64,000 nucleotides of DNA from Megachile rotundata (lineage: Eukaryota; Arthropoda; Insecta; Hymenoptera; Megachilidae), in assembly GCF_050947335.1 (NCBI RefSeq), contig NC_134993.1:13702001-13766000 (forward strand), given 5' to 3'. Below the pieces are notes generated by a model. It made no database searches, was not told the DNA's origin, and saw nothing but the letters and a program-made list of their open reading frames with translations. Shown here piece by piece: positions 12,236 through 25,860 of the stretch. The translations under genes were made by a program, and so were the position numbers. How positions within the stretch are numbered: position 1 is the stretch's first letter; every line of letters starts with the position of its first letter.

Positions 12236-13080
12236 TTTCTAAATTCCTAGATTTCCAGATAACTAGGTAGAAACTATAGATCGCCTTAGATACAAAATTC
12301 TTGGATTCTCAAATTCTAGGATCGTCAATATTATAGATTTCAAAATCCCCCTAGATTATAAAACTTCTCATTGCAAATCCCTAGATGAAATATTACTGGA
12401 TTTGCAATTCCAAGATTTCTGAATGGTTACAGTTTAAAATCCCTAAATTTCCAAATGGCTAGTGGTAAAATTAAAAAATTACGAAATCTATAAATTCGTA
12501 AAATATCCCTAGATTCGGCAAATCTCCAGATTCAGGCAAAATCTCTAGGTTCTAAAAATCCCTAAATCCGGGAAACTCCCTAGATTCGGAGAAAATCTCT
12601 AGATTTGAAAAAATCCCTAGATTCGGAAAATTTCTAGATTTGGGAAAATCCTTAGATACGGAAAGTGCTTCGATCCGAGAAAAATTCCCAGATCCGAAAA
12701 AATCCCTAGATTCGAAGAAAATCTCTAGATTTGGAAAAATCCCTAGAATCGGAAAATTCCTAGATTTGGGAAAATCTCTAGATTCAGAAAGTGCCTCGAT
12801 CCGAGAAAAATTCCCAGATCCGAAAAAATCCCTAGATTCGAAGAAAATCTGTAGATTTGGAAAAATCCCTAGATTCGGAAAATTCCTGGATCCGGGAATA
12901 TCCCTAGATTTGGAAAATCCCTAGATCCGAGAAAAAATTCCCAGATCCGAAAAACTCCCTAGATTTGAAAAAATGTGTAGACAGGGGAAAATCGCTAGAT
13001 TTCAAAATTCCCAGATTCCGAAATTCCTAATTTGGAAAATCCCTCTCTGTCAAATCCGAAAGTCCAGAAGTCCCTATGTC
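12236..13080 (-). repeat. minisatellite, CCTAGATTCGGAAAAT family, 126-bp higher-order unit
   Basis: The C-rich strand is plus, so the G-rich core ATCTAGGGATTTT is on minus. The segment starting GAAAGTGCTTCGATCCGAG at 12661 recurs at 12787, giving a 126-bp (42-codon) higher-order unit, which is why a 94-codon frame stays open. Confidence 0.9.
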
Positions 13081-14329
13081 ACGGAAAATGTCACTCAATT
13101 AAAAATATCGAAGTCCCTAGAGTGTACAGAGCGCAATTTCGCGCTGGTTGTTAAATTTCCCCATCGGCAAAAAAGATTTACGGTCGACTGTACGGGCATA
13201 CGTAGCTGGTCCAGAGTCACAAATAAATAATTCGACGGAGCAGAATACATTTGCAAGCACGGGGTGGAAAGTGCAGGAAGCTGGTTAGCGAGGTTTATTT
13301 TTATTTGTTAGCGAGCGAGAGACGCTGCGATGACCAGGCAACACTTTCCGAAGGCAAATAAAGGAATTGAATATGGTCTGTTGACGCGTTATCGCCGCGC
13401 AGAAGGACGCTTCTTGCACAGTCAACAACTTCTCTCGGGAAACGCGAAACCCAGCCAAAGGGTTTTCCACTTTTCCTTCGACTTGCTCGATAGCACGCGA
13501 CCGCACCTGCAACAATCCTATCGAAACCAGGCTATCGATTAAACGGTCGTGTATCGTATCGCCAAGAAAATTGCACGTTCTGTGTCGAAATTCCGGTTAA
13601 TCATCGATTTTTCGTATCGGTATTGGCCCTCGGGGAGAAATTTAGAACGCGACTCGCATTTAGATCGCGACGATATCTTTGCCAGCTTGGGATTTTTGGA
13701 TTTTGCAACTTTGATTTTCAAATAAAAATTATACGTTTTTAACAATATTTTTAAATTTGCTGTGGAAATTCAGAAAATAAATTGAAATTTCCATGCAGCA
13801 AAGAGTTGTAGAAAAATTGTAATAAATGAAATCAGTAACACAGGTGTTATTACCACTTTCAACGTACGCATCACAGAGATAATTAAATGCACATATTTTA
13901 ATAAAATTTCATTTTCGTGAGTGACTAAACTTTTTGCGAACAGATTTTATTTCATATTTTATATGAAAAATATGTGTAGATTGCATATTATGTAACTCGG
14001 AAACGATAGGGCAAAAGGGACAAGAGGGACTGGTTAGAGATTCATTAAAATGGCGAGAGATACATTAATCTTTGTTTCGTTTGATACATTAATCTCTGTT
14101 GGTCGACGATTAGTCGTACAGAATAAATGTGTCGTCCCGAAGGGTGGCTCCTTCGAATCAATCGTATTTCTGTTCCCTTAGGATTTGTATTTCCGCATGG
14201 AAGCAGGGGTGCTTTCACGATCATTGAAATCTGCTCGCGACGGGAAAATCGATTGATTTCGGTTTAGACATTTTTTTTACCATCCCTCTTATAATTCGAT
14301 CATTCGTTTATTGCAAAGATCTGAAAATT
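13081..14329. other. unique stretch, no gene seen
   Basis: Overlapping short frames on both strands at 13285-13745; no domain or splice support. Confidence 0.4.
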
Positions 14330-15175
14330 TTCTGAAATTTTCCACGTTCTCATATTTTTCGAACTTCTTAAATTACTTCTATAAATTCTCAAAGTTCTAA
14401 ATTCCCCAATTTCTAAGTTCGTATAGATATAAATTTCCAGATCTTTAAATTTCCAAGTCACTAAAACCCAAATCTTGAATCCCTAGAGCCTCGAATCCTT
14501 ATATTCCAAAATCCCTAGATAAAAAAAACCCTAGATTCCAAAAAATCCCCAGCCCCGAAAAATCACTGGATCTCAAATCTGTACATTCCTGAATTCCCAG
14601 ATTTGTAAATCCCAACATCCAAAAGTCCCTAGATTCCGAAAATATCCCTAGATCCGAAAAATCACTAGATTTCAAATCTGTACATACCAGAATCCCCAGA
14701 TTTGTAAATTCCAACGTCCAAAAAATCCCTAGATTCCGAAAAAATCCCTAGACCCGAAAAATCACTAGATCTCAAATCTCTACATTCCCTAATCCCCAGA
14801 TTTGTAAATCCCAACATCCAAAAAATCCCTAGATTCCGAAAAAGTCCCTAGATCCGAAAAATCACTAGATCTCAAATCTGTACATTCCTGAATCCCCAGA
14901 TTTTTAAATCCCAACATCCAGAAAATCCCTAGATTCCGAAAAATCCCTATACCCGAAAAATCACTAGATCTCAAATTTGTACATTCCCAAATCCCCAGAT
15001 TTGTAAATCCCAACATCCGAAAAATTCTTAGAAACTTATCTCCCTAAATCCCTATATTTTTATTTCACCGAATGTCCCTATATTCGTAGTAACCCTGTAT
15101 TCCCTAGTAACCCTATATTACTAGTTAATAGTTCGTCAAAACACCCTAAATCCGTAGATCATTAAATACCTAAAA
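14330..15175 (-). repeat. minisatellite with ~100-bp higher-order unit
   Basis: C-rich on plus. The landmark CCCAACATCC (or variant) lies at 14611, 14710, 14810, 14910 and 15009, so a 99-100-bp unit of six subunits repeats five times. Subunits carry AATCCCTAGATTCCG. Confidence 0.92.
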
Positions 15176-16794
15176 TATATAACATTTGTCTTGGATAATT
15201 AAAGAAATTCTATTTTTAATTGCTAATTACCAAATTGTTTTAAAGCATCGCTTTTTTAAACGTCGATAACGATTAACGTATCGTGACGAACTTAATACCA
15301 GCATCAGCGATAATTTCGCAAATGGAACATCGAAATATCGCGTTTAATTTTATTTTCGCGAGCCGAGCGCGAAAATGTTGAATAAGGTCTCTCTTTAAAA
15401 TTGATACCCACGATATTCGATAGGTAATTGATATCAATCAAATAATTAACTGCTATAGTACCCTATTTTTATTCCGTTTTTAATACAATTATCGATCGCA
15501 ATAATTTTTGTTGTACATTAAAAGAATACAACAGCTACAAATAAAGTGGGCGTTGCTTTTAATAGTTACAATGAATTAGTAATCGCTGTCCGCTACAGGG
15601 AAGAATTGATTGAACACCTTCAACACGAGATAAAATACGAAGGGAGAATTCTGGCACAGGTTCAAAGCAGATTGTAAATTCAGTGATACGAACCGACGAT
15701 TGGTCAGCCGCATCTTTTATGGAACATCCGGCCACTATCCTGCCGCAAAATAAATGATGCCACCCGTCGTGCCAACTTGTTTCCGACTATTTTTATACAA
15801 TATTTTTTGGGGAACGGTGTTATTTTAAAAAATCGTTAAAATTGACAGGTATTTCGGCCACGATGGGAGAACGCTGCGCATAGATACGTGGAACACGTGC
15901 AATATTTTATGAAGTATGCTTTGCAGGTACTCCTTGTATAATGTGCGCGATCTTTCGACACGGAAAAAGCATCGCGGAGCATTGAAGACTGCCATAAATC
16001 CATATTTTGCAACTCCGCTGCGACATAAATTCCGCTGCCATTTGCGTTCTGTTAAGAATCTAATTTAAAACACTAATTCTAAGTAAATACTGACATTTCG
16101 AATATGTCGCAATATTTCCGATAATCTAATTCGAACTAAAAACCAGCTTTTATTTCTCTTCGACATTCCGAATATATTGCAATGTTTCGAAATAATCGCA
16201 GTTGATCCTCGAACGTTATTCCAGTTTACACCGCAGGAATTATCGTAGAAATAACTTTTTCGAATGGCCGTTACATCGTGCAATTTACTATTTCGTGATA
16301 ACTTTTAACGCGAGGTAAAAAGCGCAGAGTGCGTGCGATCGATTTCATATTTTAATAATGGCCAGACTCAATCGAGGATTTTCAATTTAGATGCGTCGAT
16401 AAAATGCATCTCTCGGTTCAGATAATTGCGTTAATGGAGAGGCTTCGATAAAATTTATAGTTATTTTAAAACGTTACGAAGTAATAGCTTGCTGAAACGT
16501 ATTGTTCTAAAATCCTTGCGAAAAAGATATTTTCGCGTAGGATGAAAACAACTTAGAGCAACGATAAGCAAATAAGAAAGATGTCGTTGAGGATCGCCGA
16601 AAGCAAACAATCGCGATTCATTAGCCAGTCAATAGACTTGCTCTTGTCTATTTTTCGTGAAAGGAGCATTGTACGAATGAAGACGGTGGGCTGTGCTTTT
16701 CCAGTTTGTTTCCTTTAGCCGATTTTAGAAATCAAGTGTGTCTATACTTGGATGCAACGCAACAGAATCTACCTTGGATCAACAGCGAGAAAAT
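15176..16794. other. unique stretch, no gene seen
   Basis: AT-rich, short frames only. Confidence 0.4.
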
Positions 16795-17965
16795 TTCGAA
16801 ATTTAGGGACTTGAGGCATCTAGGAATTTTGTGCAATTTGGGAATTTTAGAGATTCACAAGTTTAGAGATTTGGGAATTTAGGAATTTCAGGACCTAGGG
16901 ATCTAGGGAATTCGGGTTTTTTTGATCTGGGGATTTTTAGATAGCGATTTTGGGTTCTGGTGACTCTGTATATTAGGATTTCGGGATCTAGTGATTTTTT
17001 CGAAAATGGAGATTTTTTCGTATTTAGGGATTTTTTAATAGCGATTTGGGGATCTGGTGACTTTGTATATTGGAATTTTGGAGTGTAGTGATTTTTTCGA
17101 ATCTAGGGATTTTTTCGAAACTGGGGATTTTCTTCAAATTGAGAAATTTTTTAATAACAATTTTGGGATCTGGTGACTTTGTATATTGGAATTTTGGAGC
17201 CTAGTGATTTTTTCGAATCTAGGGATTTTTTTGAAAATGGCGATTTTCGTCGAATTTACGGATTTTTTAATAGCGATTTTGGAATCTGGTGACTTTGTAT
17301 ATTGGGATTTTGGAGCCTAGTGATTTTTTCGAATCTAGGGATTTTTTTGAAAATGGCGATTTTCGTCGAATTTACGGATTTTTTAATAGCGATTTTGGAA
17401 TCTGGTGACTTTGTATATTGGGATTTTGGAGTCTAGTGATTTTTTCGAATCTAGGGATTTTTTCGAAAATGGGGATTTTTTAATAGCGATTTTGGAATCT
17501 GCTGACTTTGTATATTGGAATTTTGGAGTCTAGTGATTTTTTCGAATCTAGGGATTTTTTCGAAAATGGGGATTTTCGTCGAATTTAGGGATTTTTTAAT
17601 AGCGATTCTGGGATCTGGTGACTTTGCGTATTGATATTTTGGGATCTAGTGATTTTTTCGAATCTAGGGATTTTTTCGAAAATGGAAAATTCTGATAAAT
17701 CCAGGGATATTTGCAGTCTGGCGATTTTTGGAATCTAGAGATTTCGGCAGTTTAGGATTGAAACATGTAGAGATTGGAGAATCTAGGGATATAGTGATTT
17801 GGATATCTAGGAACATAGGGTGATTCCCCCAACTAGCATCTGGTGACATTGGGTTCTAAGACTCTAAGGATATTCGACTGCATAGGGAATTAAGGATCTA
17901 GAGATATTACACTGTATAGGGATTTATGAATCGAGTCATCTAGGGATGTAGGAGTCTAAAGATAT
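16795..17965 (+). repeat. minisatellite with ~117-bp higher-order unit
   Basis: G-rich on plus. The landmark TTTAATAGCGATTT recurs at about 17037, 17152 (variant), 17269 and 17385, with later copies shortened. Subunits include TTCGAATCTAGGGATTTTTT. Confidence 0.92.
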
Positions 17966-20099
17966 TGGGATTTAATGATCAAGGAAGAATATAACAAGAA
18001 TGTAAACTATTGTACGTAAATTTTCTAAAAGACTTACAAAATTATCCGAGTTTACCGAAATTAATGACTAAATTCATAACGATTTTATAAACACACAATT
18101 TGCTATTTTCAGGCTCCATGAATTGAATAAGTAATTATGAAATTTTCTCGCAGAAAGCGTATTCTATGGCGGATTGAATAATTTTATAGAACGCTCCCGA
18201 AGTATTCGCGTAATTGAAATCATTTCGACTCTATTAAGCGCAGCGTCCCGAGTTGCTAGCATCGGGCGAGAAATAAACGCGGCGAAAGTTGTGAATTTAT
18301 GTTTGCGCAAACGAGTACGAAAAGAATCGAGGTAATTGCGCGCGTCACTCGACAATAATTCGGTAACAAAGTCGAGAACAAGCAAACAACGTGTTTCGAG
18401 AAATTGCGGCTTTCATGTGCGCGAAATTCTCAGCTCGCGTACGCGGTTCGACTGCGAATATTGAAAAAAAAATACAAAAAAGCTCAAGTTCGCTGCAACA
18501 ACGAAATAAAATAACGTTCGGTCGACGTTGGTCGAGTTATTTATTAAAAACAATACACAGAACATGTACTCCATTTTACGTTGCTATACCTGCACGCATA
18601 ATTATACTTTTTCACTTTTAATTGCATTCGATGCATTATATATTCCGCGACGGCGTGTGAAAAATTGCGGGAAAAACGCGTTCGTGTCGCCATAAATGAT
18701 TCGTTTTTCTGGAAAAATCGTCCTCGGAGATAAATGCGTTACTGTCGGAATTCGAACAATTTTTTTAACGACCACCAGCAATTTCCACGCTGTCTCTATT
18801 TTTTTATCGGATATCAAATTTATTGACGTATTTAATAATTCCGTAAAAAGCATTCTAACATTGTAACCTGAATCGATATAATTGATTAAATTTTACTTGT
18901 GTATTACATCGAATATCCGTTAAAGTATTCTCGGGAACGCGAATGATTTCAGGGAAATTTCTAGTTTATCAATTACGAAAGACACGTTGGATGATCAAAG
19001 GGATAGCGAATTAAACGCGCTGTTGCCCGGTAAAATGCATCTCGAACTTGTTCATGCCACGATAAATCCGCGAATTACATCGTGGATGTTGCTCCGCCGC
19101 AGCTGAAATAATAAAACGACGTATGTTTTATCCTGCTGCCAGGTAAACATTGATTTTCAATTCGATGTATCTTCGGATAAACGTGCTCGGTCCATAAATT
19201 TTATTAGCTCGATATTATGTTAATGTACCTGATTCGAGGCGCTTTTTAAATCGATCAAACTGTTCCTTATTTGTGCAAGTGTTAAGTAACAACAATTATT
19301 ATATTTGTACAAGTACTTGATGCGTTTCGAAGCAGCAGGTGTTTAACTGGCGGCGTCCCAAGAAGGCGGTTATTAAAGTAGCCGGCGAAATTATAAAGTC
19401 CGTCGTGTCGAGTGATCGAAGCCATAAAGTAAAGAAGCTTAACTTCTTTTCGCCGGAAAGGTTGCGAATTTTCATACGGTGACGATTACACAGTTTACCA
19501 AACAGAGTAGGAAGTTTCTACGCAAGCTTCTTCGAATGCAACGAGTTTAAGTAGCAGCAAACAGCGGCAGAATTGTGCTAATTAAATGCACCCGTTAACA
19601 AGTAATCGAGGGTAGTTGCAGAAGGCGGTTAATCGGGTTAATTTCAGTCGAGATCCGTCGAACAATTTAATTAATGGCACCGTAAGTATTGCTTGCGTTA
19701 AACAAATAATCGCCTTACAACTTCGTACGGCAATTTGCATTCGCTGCTGTAACGAATCCAGCATATTGCGCGTACAGAGTATTCCGAGCAGCTTATAAAG
19801 TTGAAGGGGCCGTTTATTCCCGCCAAAACGTCGAATGAAAAATGATTTTCCGCTCCACCGGAATCTAAAGGCAAACCACCGTCGTAATCAAGACGACAGA
19901 CTAAAAGATTAATTTAAATCCCGGGAGTTTTTCTTCCAAGGGGATCATGATAGCATAATATGAATTTAAATTTCCCTGATCGCTCGGCTACAGTTCAGAA
20001 GAAAATTTCCCTGGGGCATAGTTGCCGATCTAACGGTAACTAATTTTTCGGTCGGCGATTTTTAGTGATTTTTTACGATTCGAATATTTTTGCATAGTT
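17966..20099. other. unique stretch with one array-edge fragment
   Basis: No exon recognised. At 19153-19203 it holds the 51-bp sequence that also borders the inverted satellite at 2306-2356. Short frames elsewhere are unremarkable. Confidence 0.45.
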
Positions 20100-21085
20100 C
20101 ACGAAATTGGAGGCCTAGGAAAGAAAACTAGGGATTTCGGAACTACGATATTTACGGATTTTGGGATCTAGGGATTTGGGGATTTGTAGGTTTTTAGGGA
20201 TATTTTGAAATATAGGGATTTTGGAATCTAGGGATTTCTGGATCTGGGGATATTTTGGAATCTAGGGATTTCGGGATCTAGGAATATTGTGGTATCTAGG
20301 GATTTCGGGATCTAGGGATATTCTGGAATCTAGGGATTTCGGAATCTAGGGATATTTTGGAATCGAGGGATTTCGGGATCTAGGGATATTCTGGAATCTA
20401 GGGATTTCAGGATCTAGGGATTTTGAAATATTTGGATTTCGGGATCTAGGGATATTTTGGAATCGAGGGATATTCTGGAATCTAGGGATTTTGAAATATT
20501 TGGATTTCGGTATCTAGGGATATTTTGGAATCTAGGGATTTTTAAATATTGGGATTTGGGAATCTAGGGATTTTTGGAAATCTGGGGATTTTGAAATATT
20601 GGAATTTCGGGATCTAGGGTTTTTGGGAATCTAGGGATTTTGAAATATTGGGATTTCGGGATCTAGGGATATTTTGGAATCTAGGGATTTTTGGAAATCT
20701 GGGGATTTTGAAATATTGGAATTTTGGGATCTAGGGTTTTTGGGAATCTAGGGATTTTGAAATATTGGGATTTCGGGATCTAGGGTTTTTGGGAATCTAG
20801 GAATTTTGAAATATTGGGATTTCGGGATCTAGGGATATTTTGAAATATTTGAATTTCGGGAGCTAGGGATATTTTAGAATCTAGGGTTTTCAGGATCTAG
20901 GGATTTTTGGGAATCTAGGGATTTCGGAATATTGGAATTTCGGGATCTAGGGATATTTTGGAATCTAGGAATTTTGAAATATAGGGATTTCGGGATCTAG
21001 AGATTGTTTGGATGCTGAGATTTTTGCAATTTAGGGATTTTTTAATACTAGGGACTTCGGGACCTAGGAATTTTCTGATCTTGAT
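20100..21085 (+). repeat. minisatellite, GGATCTAGGGATATTTTGG family
   Basis: Units of about 16 bp paired into about 32 bp (GGGATCTAGGGATATTTT then GGAATCTAGGGATTTC). G-rich on plus, with several array-internal block duplications. Confidence 0.92.
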
Positions 21086-22305
21086 GTCTGTGAATCTAGT
21101 GAGATTAAAAAGAACGTAATTAATTAGCGGTGTTCCTAAAGTCAGTATTAGACGCTAAAATACGTTCGATTCCTAACGTAAATTAATTTATGCTAATGAA
21201 ACTGTTTATGAAACTCTCCCAAGACATCCAATATTGTATCCTTGGTAAATGTTTGCCCACTGACCATGATCGTCCTTTCGGAATTCTCTTTATTGCACGA
21301 TATAACATTCTTCGGTTCGATGAAGCGAAAGTTTGTAAAATACCATCCCTTTTATCATCATTTTCATTCCGATATTATTAACAGGACAACTGCACGCTAT
21401 TATTAAATGTTCGATATTCTCCAGAGAACTTTCTGAGCGTTCGATGTCAAAGTATCAAAAGATCGTTAACCCCTTGTTAGGATCGGCATAAAAAAATGTC
21501 ACGATATCAGAAGCTGGATAGCCAAAGGTGAATATGTGCGGGCACATAAGTGCTGAGTAATAAACGGATCGATTCGACTAGCTGGGACAGAAATGCGAAA
21601 GCGGGCGTGCAGCGAGAGGAATTTTATACGAATAACTCGCTTTTACAAGTCACAGACTCCTTCGTCGGGGATTTAATAAACGCTGTTTCATTTCGGAGGG
21701 CTTCATCGGTAAATTTCGTACAGCACGATCTTCCACAAAATTTAAGGCTTCCCTCGGAAATTTCAGCGAATACAAGTTCACGGAAAAATTGCGATACCGG
21801 TAACATCTTTAAAGCGAAAGTCTTCCAGTTTCGAACTTTCAGTAACAGAATTAGTGGCCCTGTAAAAAGTTTCGTTGAAGTTCGAAGTAAAATTGGTAAC
21901 CTCGTTTGTGTTTGATTTATAAATATTTCATTTATGGTTCACATTTTTAATTTGCAATTTTTGATAATATTATAAGACTGCAGAATAAAGGACGGCGGAA
22001 AAGAATGCTGTTATAGCTGAGAGTCGGAAGTGCGCTAAATTCGAATATTTTGGTATGAATGGGCCACTTCCTAAACCGTCGAGTGTTTTTTGTTAGCGAG
22101 AACCGTTCAGGTGCAGCTGATGCGTTTTACCCCTCGACGCTTCTAATAATATATGGCCGTTTGTTTATGCGATTGTTTGCACGAACAATCACACGAATTA
22201 CTCTGATGTATGCTCTATCGACGTTTCATTATTCCGTTGCTATTTTGTACTTTCAGATTGGCAAATTATCAAATATTTAAATGTACAAGGCAAATTATGA
22301 AATAT
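21086..22305. other. unique stretch, no confident gene
   Basis: Includes a 121-codon plus-strand frame (21550-21915) without recognisable domain or splice signals. Confidence 0.4.
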
Positions 22306-22313
22306 TAGGGGTA

Positions 22314-22520
22314 CCGAAAAGTAATCAAAATTTCTTCGATGACTTTAAGGATTTTCAATGAAAAATTGAAGAACTTTTTTAGAAAGGGAATTGAACAATT
22401 GCCTCTACGCTAACAAAAAGCTTTAGAAAATAATGGAAATTATTTTGCTGATTAGCATTTAAGATTTCTTTAATAAATACATGTTTTTCGAAAGCATACG
22501 AAATTTTGACTACTTTTGGG
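22314..22520 (+). mobile_element. internally deleted mariner-like element with transposase C-terminal remnant
   Basis: Flanked by TA at 22312-22313 and 22521-22522. Terminal inverted repeats: left CCGAAAAGTAATCAAAATTT, right complement CCCAAAAGTAGTCAAAATTT. Inside, codons 22381-22455 read RKGIEQLPLR, stop, QKALENNGNYFAD, stop, which resembles the mariner transposase C-terminus (pattern RGIEKLPxRWQKVIxNNGxYF from memory of the family). The Trp position is a TAA and most of the gene is deleted, so it is inactive. Confidence 0.8.
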
Positions 22521-22589
22521 TAATATTTAAATGTGTAAATTCAATAGCTTTTGAGTTTTATGTACTGATATTCTAGTGTTTCAAAGTGG

Positions 22590-24170
22590 CAAATTTTCAA
22601 ATTTCTAAATCTCCCAACTTGTAAATCTCAAAATCTCAATCTTAAAATCTCTCAAACTCCAAATCTGTCAAACTACAAATCTGTCAAACTCTCAATCTGT
22701 CTAACTCCAAATCTGTCAAACTAAAAATCTGTCAAACACCAAATCTCTCAAACTCCAAATCTCTGTAACACCAAATCTCTCAATCTCCAAATCTCTCAAA
22801 CTCCAAATCTCTCAAACTCCAAACCTCTCAATCTCCAAATCTCTCAAACTCCACATCTCTCAATCTCCAAATCTCTCAAATTCCCAATCTCTCAAATTCC
22901 CAATCTCTCAATCTCCAAATCTCTCAATGTCTAAATCTCTCAAACTCCACATCTCTCAAATTCCAAATCTCTCAAATTCCAAATCTCTCAAATTCCCAAT
23001 CTCTCAAATTTCCAATCTCTCAAATTCCAAATCTCTCAAATTCCAAATCTCTCAAATTCCAAATCTCTCAAATTCCCAATCTCTCAATCTCCAAATCTCT
23101 CAAATTCCAAATCTCTCAAATTCCAAATCTCTCAAATTCCCAATCTCTCAATCTCCAAATCTCTCAAATTCCAAATCTCTCAAATTCCAAACCTCTCAAT
23201 CTCCAAATCTCTCAAATTCCCAATCTCTCAAATTCCCAATCTCTCAAATTCCAAATCTCTCAAATTCCAAATCTCTCAAATTCCCAATCTCTCAAATTCC
23301 CAATCTCTCAAATTCCCAATCTCTCAAATTCCCAATCTCTCAAATTCCAAATCTCTCAAATTCCAAATCTCTCAAATTCCAAATCTCTCAAATTCCCAAT
23401 CTCTCAAATTCCAAATCTCTCAAATTCCCAATCTCTCAAATTCCCAATCTCTCAAATTCCAAATCTCTCAAATTCCAAATCTCTCAAATTCCCAATCTCT
23501 CAAATTTCCAATCTCTCAAATTCCAAATCTCTCAAACTCCAAACCTCTCAATCTCCAAATCTCTCAAATTCCCAATCTCTCAAATTCCAAATCTCTCAAA
23601 TTCCAAATTTCTCAAATTTCCAATATCTCAAATTCCCAATCTCTCAATCTCCAAATCTCTCAATGTCTAAATCTCTCAAACTCCACATCTCTCAATCTCC
23701 AAATCTCTCAAATTCCAAATCTCTCAAATTCCCAATCTCTCAAATTCCAAATCTCTCAAGTTCCAAATCTCTCAAATTCCAAATCTCTCAAATTCCAAAT
23801 CTCTCAAATTCCAAATCTCTCAAATTCCCAATCTCTCAATCTCCAAATCTCTCAATGTCTAAATCTCTCCAACTCCACATCTCTCAATCTCCAAATCTCT
23901 CAAATTCCCAATCTCTCAAATTCCCAATCTCTCAAATTCCCAATCTCTCAAATTCCAAATCTCTAAAATTCCAAATCTCTCAAATTTCCAATATCTCAAA
24001 TTCCCAATCTCTCAATCTCCAAATCTCTCAAACTCCACATGTCTCAAATTCCCAATCTCTCAATTTCCAAATCTGCAAATCTCTCAAACTCACACAAAAA
24101 TCCCCAAATCTGCAAACCCTAGAATCCCTAAATCCCTAAATCCCCAAATCCGAACTCCAAAAATCCCCAT
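22590..24170 (-). repeat. 16-bp minisatellite AAATCTCTCAAATTCC
   Basis: Very regular 16-bp units, alternating AAATCTCTCAAATTCC and CAATCTCTCAAATTCC, with interspersed variants (CTCAATCTCC, CTCAATGTCTAAATC) marking higher-order blocks. Plus-strand frames of 247 and 158 codons are open because 48 bp equals 16 codons without stops; not genes. Confidence 0.95.
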
Positions 24171-24717
24171 TCTCGAAAGCGAACAGATTTTCGAACGGAA
24201 AGAAAAATGTGCAATCACGATTAGAAGACGAAGCACGTGTTGCCGTGAATCGGAATAGAGGAGAGAAATCACGTCCGTGCCGAAACGGTGTTCGGTTTCA
24301 AGCGCACGGTGAAAAGAAAACAGTTTCGCTGGAAACATTAAGGTTTGGCGGCTCGATGTTTTTGGCTCTCGGCCAGTTGCCGAGGAATCAACTACCGGCC
24401 ACAATTTTCCGACACCGATCCGCCATTCATCACCGCTTCGCAACCAGCTACCTATCCTCCTCGCTCGGATAAATATTTCCTTTTTTCTCTTTTGTTTTTC
24501 GAACTCCAATGCACCGTGTTGCTGCTAGTGAAACGTGTCGCTACAACGATTTTCCATCGAGTTGTCACTGGCTCTCGATGCTTTTTGACGCCCTCGATAG
24601 CTGCACTATTGCTGACACATTCGCAGAGAAATTGATCATTGTTACGGGGTTAATGGAACGTTCTGACAGATTTCATTTTTGGCAATTCTTCTTGATCGGT
24701 TGGTGCGAGTGACGGGT
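24171..24717. other. unique island between two arrays
   Basis: Overlapping frames of 67-139 codons occur on both strands, partly running in from the array. No family resemblance. CpG content is higher than average. Confidence 0.4.
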
Positions 24718-25860
24718 TTATCGTTTAGGGATTTGGGTGTTTGGGAATTTGGGGATTTTTATTCTGGGGATATTCTGGATTTGGGTTGTTTTTATTTCGG
24801 AAATTTATGAATTGGAATTTTGGGGACTTTGGATTTAGATGTTAAGGATTTTGGGGATTTTTGAGTTTGGAGATTTGGGGATTTTTAATTTGGGGACATT
24901 CCGAGTTTTGATATTTTTTTATTTGGAGATTTGGAAATTTGTCATTTGGAGATTTGGGGATTTTTAATTTGGGGACATTCCGAGTTTGAATATTTTTTAA
25001 TTTGGAAATTTGGAGATTTTTTATTTAGAGATCTGGGAATTTTTAATTTGGGGATATTCCGAGTTTTGATATTTTTTAATTTGGAAATTTGGAGATTTTT
25101 TATTTAGAGATCTGGGGATTTTTAGTTTGGGGACACTCCGAGTTTTGATATTTTTCTATTTGGAAATTTGGAGATTTTTTATTTAGAGATTTGGGGATTT
25201 TTAATTTGGGGACATTCCGGGTTTGAATATGTTTTAATTTGGAAATTTGGAGATTTTTTTTTTAGAGATCTGGGAATTTTTAATTTGGGGATATTCCGAG
25301 TTTTGATATTTTTCTATTTGGAGATTTGGAAATTTGTCATTTGGAGATTTGGGGATTTTTAATTTGGGGACATTCCGAGTTTGAATATTTTTTAATTTGG
25401 AAATTTGGAGATTTTTTATTTAAAGATCTGGGAATTTTTAATTTGGGGACATTCTTGGTTTTGATATTTTTTAATTTGGAAATTTAGATATTCAGGATTT
25501 AGTTATTTTTTAATTTGGAAATTTGGGAATTTTCAGATCTAGTCATTAAGGATTTGGATATTTTTAATTTGGAGATTTGGTAATTTTTTATTTGTAAATT
25601 TGGAGTTTGTGGAATTTAGATACTCAGGATTCTATTTTAATTTGGAAATTCTCATTTGAAAATTTGGAGGTTTTGAATTTAAATATTCAAAGTTTAAATA
25701 TTTTTCAAATACAAAATTTTCTGATCTTCCTATTCAGAGATTGTAATATTTTTGATTTTGGAAATTTGTTCACCTCGAAATTAAAAAATTCAAAGACCTG
25801 TACATTTACGAACTCAAAGAAGTGTGAACTTGAAATTTTATAAACCCAGAGATCCGTATA
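24718..25860 (+). repeat. minisatellite with 79-bp higher-order unit
   Basis: The landmark ATTCCGAG or a variant recurs with its CCGAG at 24901, 24980, 25059, 25138, 25217, 25297 and 25376, giving a 79-80-bp unit built of AATTTGGGGATTTTT-like subunits. The right part is degenerate. Confidence 0.9.

Noticed and set aside
21550..21915. 121-codon plus-strand frame in unique sequence
   Set aside because: No recognisable domain, an opposite-strand frame overlaps it, and no exon boundaries match the plus-strand gene.
22927..24139. Long plus-strand frames of 247 and 158 codons rich in Ser, Asn, Ile and Leu
   Set aside because: They translate a 16-bp repeat; 48 bp is 16 codons without a stop, so openness is automatic. 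No start context, splice or domain evidence.
22590..24170. CRISPR-like regular repeats
   Set aside because: Units are contiguous with no unique spacers, and the context is a eukaryotic intron; this is a minisatellite.
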